Shown here: piece after piece, positions 12,501 through 23,000 of the stretch | Numbering within the stretch: position 1 is the first letter of the stretch | Layout of the letters: each line of letters starts with the position of its first letter | NCBI GenBank assembly: GCA_037976565.1 | Contig: CP137675.1 | Location: forward strand, 1,621,323 to 1,685,322 | DNA length: 64,000 nucleotides | Origin: Mesocentrotus franciscanus | Lineage: Eukaryota; Echinodermata; Echinoidea; Camarodonta; Strongylocentrotidae | Direction: 5' to 3' | Position numbers and translations under genes: made by a program | Notes under the pieces: generated by a model | The model's database searches: none | What the model was told of the DNA's origin: nothing | Seen by the model: the letters and a program-made list of their open reading frames with translations, nothing else

Positions 12501-15083
12501 CGTCAGCTGCAGGAGATGATGGACGGAGAGGGTGACTTCAATGACCTTGATGCTGACCTTTACTCCGATGCCAGTAGCATGATGGGAAGCGTGACTAGGA
12601 GTGAGACAGGAAGCACAGGAAGCACAGGGAGTACTGGGTCAACGCTGAGTGCGTATACGGCGTATTCTGAGGGAAAGCCAAGGAAGCAAGGGTGAGACTT
12701 TTTGTTCACTCAAATTAGAGGGCAAAATAATACTTCGCCTCTTTTATTTCATTCATTTATTCATTTATCTGTTTGATTTATGAAGTTTAAACAAGCTCTT
12801 TCTTTGTTCAATTACAAAATCAGAGAAAAAAGATGCTCACTCATCACTTCATAGAAATTTCACGGATAAAAAAAGAAAACACACTGAATACATTGTCTGA
12901 AAATATCACAATCCTCATATTCATTTTCATATGATGAGTGATTTAATTTTGCATGTATCTGTACATCAGTTTGTGAAACCTGTGACATGAAATATTTCAT
13001 TCTCATGTTTGGGATTATTTGATGTAAATAAAGTGAAATATGTCAGGTAAATGTACATACTCTGTATCATTCAATCACTTCAGATTCTTAAACTTTGCAT
13101 TAAATTTAAATGTAATCAACCAATAGACCAAGCCTGCAGATACAGAATTTGCACTCTCAAACATTTTGAAACATTTTCCTTTTTCATAATTTTAAGCATA
13201 GTGTGTTAATTATAATTATGGGAACAAATATTAAAACATCTTATGAGTAATCATGCCAATAATATTACTTTATATAATCCTTTGCCTCTGTAGTCGAGCT
13301 GGTAAGAACAGGAGAAAGGGAGAGAGAAAGAAGAACAGTCTGAAAGAAGGCAGTCGTAATGAAGACATTGGACTTATGGAAGCTCTGGTCTTAATCATGA
13401 AGAACGTGGATAGCTTGAGAGGTAGGATGACTTGGATTTTTTGTACCATCTTATCTAGTGTAATGATATAATAACATAGTAATAATATCGATTTTTATAG
13501 CGCACTTTCTGACAAAATAAGTCACATAAGGTGTACATGTGATGGATCAGAGGCAATAGATTAGGTTGGATAAGGGGTTGATTATCTGCCTTTTATTCAG
13601 TTAAATGTGATTTGATTTTGTATAACACACGTTTCCCGTAGACCCAGCCAGAGTTATCTTTGGTAAAGTATATAATGGGTTAATTTACAACGGCATTAAT
13701 AGAATGGACATGGTTACAATGCTTTGTAAGAGTTTCCTGTAAGGGTCAAAGCAGTTGACATATTTCCAATTAAATTAGTGCCTAAACACACGCAGAGAAA
13801 TGATGAATAATAATACAAAGTGAAAAACTTTTGTTTTTAGGAGAGTTTAATTCAAATACCTTTCTGTAATTGCTTGAGATATTCATCATTTGACAAGATT
13901 TAGACCATCAAAACACTTTTGAAAATCTGTCCATGTGAACAAGACAATCTCATCATTGTTCCTTTCCCCCCTAAAGATGATGTTGGTGTCCTACTGCGCA
14001 TGCTGATCAAGTTTGACCATGAAGTCGAGGCTGAAGCTCTACAGAATGACTTGCAGTCACTGCTCAAACTACTCCAGACCTCTGTTAACGATATCTGGCC
14101 AACTCAGTCCAGTGATGATCAGACAGCCTCACAGGTATGACAGTCTAGACAGCACATAGCTTCATCTGTGTCATAATGAATACTCCTTAAAAGAAATTAA
14201 TGTTGTTTTTGTATCTTACTTTTGAAAAGTTGTAGATAAACGGAATTTCTTTGTGTTTATTTGAAGCCTTATTTCTGATTCAATTAGACATAGATTTAAA
14301 TAGCTCTCCAGTATTAATCTTAAGTAAATGTTGTACATTTATAATGTTGTTTGAAGGGTAACTCTCAATGATTAGGTAAACTGAATAAAACAAGTTGATC
14401 TCCAAGTTGTATGGTCAATTCAATTCAATTCAATTAAAAATGGTAGTTATCTAAAAAAACAATAATGCATCACAACACAATGTTGAATAGTGCATGATTT
14501 ACAATCAAAATGATAAAAAATAACAAGAAACATTCTTATATGCTTAGGAGAATAAACATTTACATGAGTAAGGGTTGAAAAGAACATTAAATAGTATACC
14601 ACATGTAGAAACAAAAGGAAAATACATTTCAAAGAAAAAAATATATGTAGTCCTTAACATAATAGCATGTTACCAAGTCTGTTCATAAATGAGTAAATGA
14701 GTAAATTGTTCCTGAGAGTTGATTGTCTATGAGTAAAATATCTATCCATATGGTGGGCAGAGCACCATTGCTATGTCAAGTACATTTGCATTGCTAAATA
14801 CAAGGATGAATAGTAAAGAAAATTTGCAAATTACAGCTTTATTGAACATCAATATGCAATTTAAAAATAAATAGTTGTGTAAAGAAATTAATGCTTGATT
14901 ATTGCTCCTCCTCCAATTTTACAGGTGTATGGACCCCAAGCTACAACAAATAGCATCGTTGCAAATTTGACTCAGCTAGGCGGGCCACAGAGGTCATTCG
15001 GTAGGGATGAACTAGCTTGTTTAGTACCACCCAAGCTGTCAGAAGATCAGAAATGGAAGCTGCATCTTTTGGAGTCTAGATGA
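547..15083 (+). CDS. ELP1: Elongator complex protein 1 (ELP1/IKAP), 5'-partial, 18 exons
   Basis: This is the scaffold subunit of Elongator, the cytoplasmic complex that modifies wobble uridines (cm5U family) of tRNAs. Exons: 547-655, 1104-1328, 1900-2073, 2542-2644, 4130-4306, 4703-4880, 5242-5398, 5920-6188, 6803-7026, 7641-7878, 8739-8957, 9907-10108, 10622-10746, 11319-11379, 12410-12691, 13294-13421, 13977-14134, 14925-15083. All junctions are GT-AG and phases agree, except for one frameshift inside exon 12410-12691. Diagnostic stretches include [10 protein letters not shown] (exon 2), VERGSRIVT and LQMPRGNLE (exon 8), [22 protein letters not shown], and the basic [17 protein letters not shown], which matches the conserved C-terminal basic region tied to tRNA binding. 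Relative to vertebrate ELP1 (about 1330 residues) the window begins near residue 290, so the start, first beta-propeller and promoter lie upstream. The visible part covers the second WD40 propeller, the TPR-like helical region and the C-terminal dimerisation region, about 1060 codons. Bases 1-546 are intron. Introns hold SINEs, MITEs and two large repeat arrays. Confidence 0.95.
1575..1702. repeat. CT-rich microsatellite
   Basis: Long runs of CTCTCT with CCCTC interruptions in an ELP1 intron. It produces spurious Ser/Leu-rich reading frames. Confidence 0.95.
2740..3530 (+). repeat. Complex repeat array with 142-150-bp units and AGGTCA pairs (ELP1 intron)
   Basis: About four units, whose shared ATTGATGGATTACC word recurs at 2837, 2981, 3123 and 3273, fill most of the 2645-4129 intron. 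The left side carries GTCCGTCCG and TACGTACG runs. The right end reads GCAGAGGCATTATTTTCGACTGCGCGCAGT followed by TCCATCTAGTT, almost the same right end as the array at 8.1-8.7 kb, so both are copies of one dispersed element. Perfect AGGTCA-A-AGGTCA pairs lie at 2914-2926, 3057-3069 and 3350-3362. No conserved ORF is visible. Confidence 0.9.
3874..4063. mobile_element. TA-flanked MITE, CAGTSAARCCTG family
   Basis: The ends CAGTGAAGCCTG and CAGGTTTGACTG are inverted repeats, flanked by TA on both sides (3872-3873, 4064-4065). Inside are AAGTGGTCTTTGTAGACAGG-type words. The same element occurs at 15954-16108 and 53318-53510, with decayed copies near 9.1-9.3 and 60.9-61.1 kb. The TA duplication suggests mobilisation by a Tc1/mariner-type transposase. 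Confidence 0.85.
6560..6712 (-). mobile_element. tRNA-derived SINE, antisense in an ELP1 intron
   Basis: On the minus strand an A box (GCTCAGTGGTAGAGC, 6695-6709) and B box (GGTTCGAAACC, 6650-6660) are correctly spaced. They surround an anticodon-like loop CTCGTAA, which resembles tRNA-Thr(CGT). The acceptor stem is not closed and a non-tRNA tail follows toward 6560, so this is a SINE head and not a tRNA gene. Confidence 0.8.
8095..8690 (+). repeat. Second copy of the AGGTCA-pair array (ELP1 intron)
   Basis: This has the same unit words as the 2.8-kb array (AACTGATTAGATTTTGG, CACAGGGCTCAT, ATGTATGTATCTTGCAGAG) and the same right end (GCGGAGGCATCATTTTCGAC...CATCTAGTTT), finishing about 45 bp before the acceptor of exon 8739. 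Perfect AGGTCA-A-AGGTCA pairs lie at 8115-8127, 8260-8272 and 8410-8422. It fills most of the 7879-8738 intron. Confidence 0.88.
9095..9290. mobile_element. Decayed copy of the CAGTSAARCCTG MITE
   Basis: Words such as AAGGTGGTCTTCACAGGTAACTGG, GAAAGAGAGTGGTCTTTATAGACAAG and AACAGGTGG follow the order of the better copies. The ends are too diverged to mark precisely. Confidence 0.5.
10849..10979. mobile_element. Short MITE with GGGYCCTGTTTCATAAAAC ends
   Basis: The left end GGGGTCCTGTTTCATAAAAC and right end GTTTTATGAAACAGGGCCC are inverted repeats about 130 bp apart in an ELP1 intron. A close relative lies at 49238-49386 in RPRD2, and the 1-kb element at 25472-26507 has similar GGGGCCCGTTTC ends. 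Confidence 0.85.
11530..12177. mobile_element. Hairpin and inverted-repeat element in an ELP1 intron
   Basis: The region 11530-11668 is a nested palindrome: GTACATCAGAAATATTGACC pairs with GGTCAATATTTCTGATGTAC, and inside it CATATTGCCC pairs with GGGCAATATG. Next to it, TTACCTATACAAGGCATTTT (11678) is inverted at 12158-12177, and GCCCTC/GAGGGC words sit between. Whether this is one element or two adjacent ones is unclear. No ORF is supported. Confidence 0.7.
12410..12691 (+). CDS. ELP1: ELP1 exon with an internal one-base frameshift
   Basis: The first part of this exon reads in phase from the preceding exon ([16 protein letters not shown]) and matches the family. Continuing in that frame gives unrelated residues and a TGA about 20 codons later. 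From 12457 the next frame gives [19 protein letters not shown] followed by an acidic Ser-rich stretch, which matches the family and joins in phase to the following exon. One base appears to be missing at TTC/GAAG near 12456; a second C would restore TTC-CGA. The remaining exons are in the shifted frame up to the family-like C-terminus (WKLHLLESR). I cannot tell an assembly or sequencing error from a real deletion. The exon also encodes a short [12 protein letters not shown] repeat. Confidence 0.85.
14925..15083 (+). CDS. ELP1: ELP1 terminal coding exon (copy 1 of the triplicated end)
   Basis: The acceptor TTTTACAG ends at 14924. The exon encodes [15 protein letters not shown] and later [20 protein letters not shown] before TGA at 15081-15083. 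Vertebrate ELP1 also ends with a PPK...WKL.LL motif, so this is the natural C-terminus. From 14968 onward the exon lies inside a 152-bp unit that is repeated twice more downstream, so the stop and some 3'UTR are duplicated with it. Confidence 0.9.
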   Translation: MYGPQATTNSIVANLTQLGGPQRSFGRDELACLVPPKLSEDQKWKLHLLESR

Positions 15084-15413
15084 TATACCATAGATCATTA
15101 AAGAGACTAGACAGGACTGTGACTCAGCCAGGCAGGTCACAGAGGTCATTCAGCAGGGATGAACTAGCTTGTTTAGTACCACCCAAGCTGTCAGAAGATC
15201 AGAAATGGAAGCTGCATCTTTTGGAGTCTAGATGATATACCATAGATCATTAAAGAGACTAGACAGGACTGTGACTCGGCCAGGCAGGTCACAGAGGTCA
15301 TTCGGTAGGGATGAACTAGCTTGGTTAGTACCACCCAAGCTGTCAGAAGATCAGAAATGGAAGCTGCATCTTTTGGAGTCTAGATGATATACCATAGACA
15401 CGAGACAGGACTG
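14968..15413 (+). repeat. Tandem triplication (152-bp period) of the ELP1 C-terminal coding end
   Basis: Copies start at 14968, 15120 and 15272 (shared TGACTC start). Each repeats the codons from the ACAGAGGTCATTC block to the stop TGA plus about 36 bases of 3'UTR. The third copy loses about 10 bases near its end. Copies differ by few substitutions, so the event looks recent. Because 152 is not a multiple of three and copy 1 has its stop, copies 2 and 3 should sit in the 3'UTR unless used as alternative terminal exons. CAG triplets inside them could act as acceptors. Confidence 0.93.
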
Positions 15414-15699
15414 TGATTAATGAATTAGATAGTCTTATTGAGGGAATTCTTGTTATTTGGCCATTTGTTTATTTTCCAAACATAGCTGACCTTTAATTCT
15501 ATGAAATGTATTATGGCGTTGTAGCAGGGTGTCACTATTGTGTTAACTCAGTATCATTGCAAGGCTTGGGCGTTTTTTGAAGGATACTACTTGTCAAGAC
15601 TGCCATCTCAAATTAGCCTAGTGGTTTAACATGCAGTGGAGCCGCTATATAAACCCAGAATATTATCATTATTATTAGTAGTAGTAGTAGTAGTAGTAG

Positions 15700-15869
15700 C
15701 AGAGATGCCAACCCACCCTGATTTTCAGGAAGGCTCCCTGAAATTTTTTTTTTGATACGTCACTCCACACAAATTTTAATGCCTCCCTGATTTTTTGAAA
15801 GATTATTCCCATTATGCTGTATGCAATAGAATCCTCCCTCAAAGCTGAACGTAAAGGTTGGCATATCTG
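15700..15869. mobile_element. MITE with CAGAGATGCCAAC ends
   Basis: CAGAGATGCCAACC at the left is inverted as GGTTGGCATATCTG at the right. TAGTAG lies immediately outside both ends, although the left flank is a TAG microsatellite so the duplication is ambiguous. It belongs to the same family as 38812-39178, which has an unambiguous 6-bp duplication. Confidence 0.8.
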
Positions 15870-15953
15870 TAGTAGTATTAACAATTAGTTTACTATTTAT
15901 CCATTATAATCATGATAACTGATGATAGATGTAGTAAAATTGCAAAGTTAATA

Positions 15954-16108
15954 CAGTCAAACCTGTCTATAGCGACCGCCCAAAGGAAACAAAAAAAAGT
16001 GGTAATTTTAGACAGGTTCCTTTAGGACATGTTTCTGAGAAACAATTTTCAAGCGAAACAAAAAATGTGGTCTTTGTAGACAGGTGGTCACTAAATCAGG
16101 TTTGACTG
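15954..16108. mobile_element. TA-flanked MITE, CAGTCAAACCTG family, best copy
   Basis: CAGTCAAACCTGTCTATAGCG on the left and AAATCAGGTTTGACTG on the right are inverted, with TA at 15952-15953 and 16109-16110. At 155 bp it is the cleanest copy of this family in the window. Confidence 0.9.
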
Positions 16109-16975
16109 TAGTATTATACTGTCTGCTCATGTGCTACTGTGCAATGATTCTACAAGTATTTCGAGTGCTTTTTCTAAACATGGTATTCTCAATTACTGCA
16201 AGTTTAAAGTAAACAAGTCTTGTCAAAGTGCATTGAATGCATAAAACTTGCAGTAGGTATGAAATTTGTTTCAAGTGTATTAGTGATGAGAGAAATATAA
16301 CAATTTTCATGTCAGAAGGTACAGAGTAAATTATATAAAAATTGAAAATTTCACAACTGGTTTCAGCAATTTCCTCTACTGTTAATTTTTTTTTCAAACA
16401 CTTATAGCAATGTGCAGTTTGTATTGTATATATCTGACTTGCAACATGAATCTTAGACCACGTGTGTAGTACAGCAAATCATGTGTATGAGTTAACTTGC
16501 ATGTATGTTGTCAAAAGCACAAATATATTACTTTACATTTTCACGATTTTTTAAATCTTGAAATAAAGTATATGAATTAAAGAAAATGAAAACTATGTGA
16601 TATCTAGTCGTTTTTCAGCATCACCCCAAGGAAATGGAAGACTTTATAGTTTTATAGTGCATTCATCAAATCAATTAATTCGTTCCCTCCCGTTTTGAAA
16701 TCAGCAATTTAAAAAGGACCAACCTTGCAAAGTATTAATCTAACATGGCAGAACTGGGAACTTTATAATGCTATGCATCCTGTAAAACTGTACTAAAATG
16801 TTTGCTCATAGTGTGCAATTCCTCAAACTGTACAGCAAGGACAATATATAGGGGTACCTCATACTGAAATGGTCTGCCAAACCTCAAACCTTCACAGGCA
16901 CATATCTTATTCATATCATAATTTGAAATTGAAATTTGAATTTATATAATGGGGAGGATAAAGATTCTCAAAATA

Positions 16976-17150
16976 GTGGCAGCAATGATGATGCCGACAA
17001 TGATTATGTTAATAGTAGTGATGATGATATTGATAATAATAGTGATGATCATGATGGCAATTATAGTAATGGTGATGATGATGATAGTGATGATGATGGT
17101 AATAATACTGATGATGATGATGGTGATGCTGGTGATTATGATGAAGATAG
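16976..17150. repeat. GATGAT-type microsatellite
   Basis: Imperfect GAT/AAT triplets give Asp-rich, Ile-rich and Met-rich reading frames on both strands. No homology or splice context supports coding. Confidence 0.9.
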
Positions 17151-17559
17151 TAAATGGAGAACACTCAACAGTGAAAAACATTAAAGTGCTGTACACGTGA
17201 TTCTGTTTAAAACAATGAATAAATTCTATTCTTTTATTTACATACATGAATAAAGTAATGTAAATTAGATAATTATTTCATTCTCTTTAATTTAAATCAA
17301 TTACAACAATGTCATAAAAAACATTCAATTCAATATTCATCGAAAAGCCTAAAAAAACAAATGCATGGTATATGTTTATCACTCAACAGTTATATGGCTA
17401 GAGAAAAATTTGGTTGAATATTTACAACATGCAATCAAGGTGAAATTCTCATACCATTGGCTCAGACTCTGTCTCTGAATGATCCTGGTATTTCAACATA
17501 TTATTACAGACCACTTCTTATAAGAAAAGAAAACAAGTGTCTACATTGTTAAGTCTTAA

Positions 17560-18692
17560 AGGTACTATGTCCCATTTGCAGGCCAAAAAAATGAAAAGGT
17601 TAAATTCCAACGGCATTTGAAAGACAATACTAATTTAGGACTTCCCTAAAAAAAAGTGGGCTTGAAAATGTCTTATAAGTGGGAAAATAACGACTATTAG
17701 TTGTTGAATCGACTTAGGAGCTATAGAGCCAGTAAGTAATAGTCTGATTTTTCAGACCATTGTACCGAATGTTTGTACGTTTTATGCTACGCAAAGATTC
17801 AATCAGTTTAATTTTGGCCATTACAAGAAGTGGGTTATTGATGTAGACACATGCTCATGTACCCTTTACAGCTCATTGTATGTATGTTTTTACCAAAGAT
17901 GAAAAAAGCCAGTCAGTTACTCAATACCGTAAATCTCCGTGTATAAGGCGCACCCGTGTATAAGGCGCACCCCTTTTTTAAGATTTAAAAAAAAAAAAAA
18001 AAAATTTTTTTTTTTTTTTTTTTCCCCCAGGTCTGTGTTAAAAACCCACGCGGGGAAGGTCTTTCATTTACTGCGAGGTGCAGTTGAAGGCGCCGATTTG
18101 TGCTTGTGAACTTGTCACAAATAATAGGAACAATGTCGTTTTTTAGAAGAATGTGTAAGATCATTAATGTAAATAAAAAACAGTAGAGGACCTAGGATAG
18201 GACCTTGTGGTATGCCATGTGTAATAGAAGAAAAATTGGAAGAATTATTATAAACTACATATTGACATCTATTAGAAAGATTACTTTCAAACCAAGATGA
18301 CAGACAAATTTGAGTGGTCTAGTTTCCGAGTGGTGAGTCAACACACCGATTACTGAGCTGGGAGACATTGCCAGGCATAGCGCCAGGTGGAGGGGCACAA
18401 ATCGAAACTTTAAAAAAAAAAAAAATTTTTTTTTTTTTTTTTTTGTACCCGTGTATAAGACGCACCCCCGACTTTCAAATTTTTTCGGCGGCAAAAAAGT
18501 GCGCCTTATACACGGAGATTTACGGTAGTGTCTGACAGTGAAGTCTAGCAAGTAAACGGGTTTCCTTGCATAATTTGAATATTAGGACACTGCTAACGTT
18601 TAAATTTCACAGATAGGACATACATGACATATTCATAAATCCTGCAAAGTTCTACAGAATTTGATGTTGGCTGCAAAAGGGACATAGTATCT
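17560..18692. mobile_element. TTAA-flanked non-autonomous transposon, interrupted by a second insertion
   Basis: The ends AGGTACTATGTCCC and GGGACATAGTATCT are inverted repeats, each bordered by TTAA (17556-17559 and 18693-18696). A TTAA duplication is typical of piggyBac-type transposases. Removing the nested element at 17927-18525 leaves about 530 bp, which matches an inverted copy at 41090-41616 along its length. No ORF is seen. Confidence 0.88.
17927..18525. mobile_element. TA-inserting MITE nested in the TTAA element
   Basis: The terminal repeats CCGTAAATCTCCGTGTATAA and TTATACACGGAGATTTACGG are perfect inverts, and the GTGTATAAGGCGCACCC words recur near both ends. The flanks are TA on each side. 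The sister copy of the host repeat at about 41.25 kb shows the uninterrupted site with a single TA, proving both the boundaries and a TA target duplication. Confidence 0.93.
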
Positions 18693-18887
18693 TTAACACA
18701 TATACAGTCAGTCACACGTTTTGTGTATTCTTAAATACTAATACTCTATTAATTTGTTCTGATATAAAAATGCTTAGATACATTTTAAGCTATTTTTTAT
18801 CAAAAGATTGATACAGGCATAGACAAATTATTCATGGAGAATGTTATTATTTTGAGCCTTGCTTTTCTAGCATGTCTTGTCTCTTGA

Positions 18888-19249
18888 AGGTAAAGACCAG
18901 TTTTGGAAACGCCCCCCTCTCAAAAAATGAAATGGAAGCCCTTATTACCAATCATGTGAAAGAATATGTTTTGACTAATACGTGATGATACAAATTTTGC
19001 CGGGAAACCGCCTACTAATTGATATATTATCTATCCGGACCGGATAGATGTCGCGTAGTCCCATATACATCTTTCTGTGTACAGTGCTTGTAACTTTACC
19101 AAGACCAGGCCAAATTTCTTATCATTTTGATGATTCCAGAACCTTGCAGTACACACCAATACTTATATGCTAGATGATCAACCTTTTCTGATCGATTCCA
19201 CAACGTTTCTTTCACAATGCAATCGCATGACCAGAACTGGTCTTTCCCT
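18888..19249. mobile_element. MITE with AAGACCAGTTYTGG ends
   Basis: AGGTAAAGACCAGTTTTGG at the left is inverted as CCAGAACTGGTCTTTCCCTT at the right. TTAA follows the right end (19250-19253) and TTGA precedes the left. The middle shares TAGTCCCATATACATCTTTC and the following block with copies at 48.5 and 59 kb. Confidence 0.8.
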
Positions 19250-19781
19250 TTAAGCCAAAACTATCTCAACTGCTAAGAACAACATTTCAGGGGAAAAGTC
19301 AAGAACCGCTACAAACCACTTGAACTTAACAGGAAGCAAGATTTTTGGAGGATGTGAATTATCATCTCCTTTTTTTTTAACCTACAGAAGAATCAGTTAC
19401 TAGGAACACACAACCATAAACGGTAAGTAACACAAGGCACTACTAAATTCAATATTTTGTTCTAATAGTGGTGATAAACATTTATCTTTATTTATAACAA
19501 TAACAGTATGAAGAACATATACATGTATATAATATTAGCAGTCATTGTGGAAGAGGCACATCTAACATGTTACAAAACTATATACATTGTACTGGGCAAT
19601 ACCAGTACATGTACCTGAGGCAAGTAAAACAAGTACCGTACAAAGACAACAGCGTATAAGGCATCTGGTAACAGGAAAAGTAAACTGTCATCTTTCTGCC
19701 AATATAAAATCTGAACAAAGTTGAAAGTATTTGGGCTTTATAGTTAAGTCTATTCAAATAATCATGTTGAGGTGAACATTC

Positions 19782-19787
19782 TTTATT
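19782..19787 (-). terminator. Candidate polyadenylation signal of TERB2
   Basis: AATAAA on the minus strand, about 235 bp past the TERB2 stop. A second one lies near 19485. Signal only; cleavage is not shown. Confidence 0.4.
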
Positions 19788-20020
19788 TTTTTCTAATTTT
19801 TCTATTTTTCTCTAAAGTTGTTTTTATGTATTTTGAGAGTACATTTCAACTTACAATATCCCTTTATAGATACATGTACTTGTATAATATTTGAAGATAA
19901 AATTTTGGATATGGGATAGCACAGGTAACATTCAGAGCAAATTATTTTCTGGTGATTGGTTCACTTTTTAAGTCCTCAAATTAGTCTAAGTCTGCTCTGG
20001 ATCTGTTTCATCTGGTCATA

Positions 20021-23000
20021 TCATGATGCTTTCAGAGACAAAGAACAACCATTGACTCCAGGGATGAAATCTGTGACATCACCTTCAAACCTTGGCAAGG
20101 ACTTGGTATATGGGACGCTTGCAAGATCGTCGATTCTAAAGGCAATATCTGTAGGAATAAAATCAAACATTCATGTTCAATGTTGAGAGCATACCTAAGT
20201 TCATTAAAAATCAAGTAAATAAATATTATTTGGACCAGTGACACTGTGTGTTTACAATATCTGTATTAAAGATGAAAAGTAAACATTCACACTCAAAAGT
20301 GCATACCTGTGTTTTAAAAAATGTTAAGAAAATAAAATATTATCTGGACCAGTGACAAGAAAACATACTGTTTTTTTTTTTGGGGGGGAAACTGCTTTTA
20401 AACTCCAACTCTAATCACTGTGAATTTGATTCTATTCACCATAAATACAGGAGAAACAGTCCATTTTTAGTTACACCATGTATATCATTGTCCCAATTCT
20501 ACATATCATTTGTTTGGAGCCAGAAGGGCATTAACTCTCTGTTAAAGTATGAGTTAACACCCTTCTGGCTCCAAAGAGATATTTTACTGTGCTGCTATGA
20601 CTTTCACCATGACTGAAATTTCAAATATACTTTGTTTATACAACAATCAATATTTGATTCAATGTACTAATTACAAAAACAATGCATAGGCAAAGTGTTT
20701 CAGTGGAGGAAGGATTTGTCATTTACCATAAAATTCTTCAAATTGAAAATCTTGGTTAATTTGAATATTTTTAAAGCATGACCTTCTTACTAACCTGCAG
20801 CATGAGCAAAGCTTTGAGGTTCTCTGCTTTCATTAGAATTACAAGATTCAGATGATAACCTGAATAACAGAGATTTAAACAAAAGAAAGAGCTGAAAACT
20901 TCACCAGGACATTGCAATATTCTAATGACTGAAGATAAGAATTCCTTGAGAAAATCAACCCTGATTAACTTGGGGCTATTGGAAGCAGAAAATGTCAACA
21001 AAACTAAGAAATTTGCTGATATAGTGACAACCAATGCAAAGTGCATACATGGTTGATATAAAATAAATCAAGTTGCAATAGAAACTCTGGTCTCAAAAGT
21101 ACCGGTAATAGATACAAGAAAAAGGAAAAAGGAAAATAAATGTAAATCTATCTTAAAATAATGGTGACTTCTTATATACGGCACATGTCCGTCACGTTGT
21201 GACGCTCCTGGCGCTGCCCCGATTATTACCCTGGCTTTAGCAAGGCGGCCATTACGGCGCTCTAGCATTTCAAGGAATTAATTCCTGCCAGTTACCCATT
21301 CACAACACCTGGGTTGAGTGTGGCAAATGTAGATCAATGTCTTGCCAAAGGACATTAGTGCCGCGGCCGGACTCGAACCGCGGACCTTGTGATCAAGTCT
21401 GGTGACGTATCCACTCGACCACGACACCTCTATGCAAAAAAATTACACTGTACATTACAAATTTCAGGCAAATGAATTAGTTTCATGGATTTTAAAAAAA
21501 TTGGCAATGAACCTACCGAGTAATCAAAACAAAGTTACATATTTTCACTCTGTCTTTGTTTCTTTGTAATACTGCTGTCCACAATAGTTCTAACTGAATA
21601 GTCTGTGAAAAATAGTCAAAAGAAACTTACTTCAGGTTTCAATTCGAACTGAAGAGCTATAACAAGATGATTTACAATTAACAAACCTTTGTTGATGGTA
21701 GTTTGTGTTGGTGTTTTCATTTGTTGTACTTGCTTTACTGGTTCTACTTTGATCTTGTTTCTTGGTAGGGATTGTCTCTGCCTTCTTGGGATTCGAAGTT
21801 TTACAAACAAAAGCCAGTTTCTGGATATCTGCAGAACACATTCGCAAAACAATGACAAACATCTATTCACAAAGTGATTTATTATCATTATACCGGTAGG
21901 CATTTACAGTATCAAGAATGCTTCTACAAGAACAACATTTCACAAATAATAATAATAATAATCTTTTAAAGTCCACTCCAAATTTTATTAAGCTAAACCG
22001 TAAATGGAAATTCTTTTTGCCCAATTGATCGTGAGCCCGGCAGCCACTGAGCAGCGCCAGATCGACATTGCTCTATCCCCTTATTGTTGAACGCCAAACA
22101 AGGTAGCAGCAACTCCCATCTTTTAACGTCTTTTGGTATGACGCGGCCGGGGTTCGAACCCACGGCCTCCCGGTTGTGAGGCGGACCCTCTACTGACTGA
22201 GCCAACACTCCGGTATTCCGGTACAAGAAGAAACTCTTCCCCTGATGTTGATTTGTGCATTATATCTGTTTTCACATCATCAGTCTTCCACATCGTTTTT
22301 TTTAAATACATGTATCTTTAAGGTGCTGAAAGGGGGAATATCATTTTCATCATTGTCTGTCTTGTACCTGTGCTTTCCACATGAAAACATGCATTTTATT
22401 AGATCTTGGACTTGTTTCTACATAGGCGCTTTGTTGATAACTCATATTCAACTTGTACATCATTCATCTGTTCAAGTCTGTGAGGGTTAAAATTTGCTGA
22501 TAGTGATGGAAAGAATATTAATTTCACTGTGATTCTACATACAGTTTATCTCTACAAATGAGGCATAAATTGCATTATATCTTCATAACTGAATTAGGAA
22601 TTGAGAATCTTGGTGGAATTTTGTGCAGGACCCTAACTTTGCAATCATGAGTATTACACTTGCGATATGTTCTGAGTGCACAGAAATCAATGTTATCAAT
22701 ATCACCCTTAACAAACTCCAGCCAATGTGAAATACATCAAGGGATGTTAAGTTTTAAACAAAATATCAAATTGATACTTGCCATCTGCCATGTCTGGTGG
22801 GAGTAGAATATATTGTGCTGCAGCTACTTCATGTGCAGTCTTCTCATTCATACAAGCATCAATGTAGCTTGTATGGAAGACTGTTAAAAAGCCCTGCAGG
22901 AACTCTTCACTCTCATAGATGCTGTGCATAAAGAATAAGAAATGCTCATTACTGATAATGTCAGAATACAGAGTACAAAACTCAAAGTAATTGAAAAGTC

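Larger units (their letters stand above)
15084..16600 (+). other. ELP1 3'UTR and downstream sequence
   Basis: After the stop and its duplicated copies there is no coding signal. The first clear AATAAA on this strand is at 16562-16567, so a 3'UTR of up to about 1.5 kb is plausible but not shown. A (TAG)n run precedes 15700 and two MITEs lie inside. Confidence 0.5.

Noticed and set aside
16936..17247. Asp-rich, Met/Ile-rich and Ile/Thr-rich frames
   Set aside because: Translations of a GAT/AAT triplet microsatellite in three frames.
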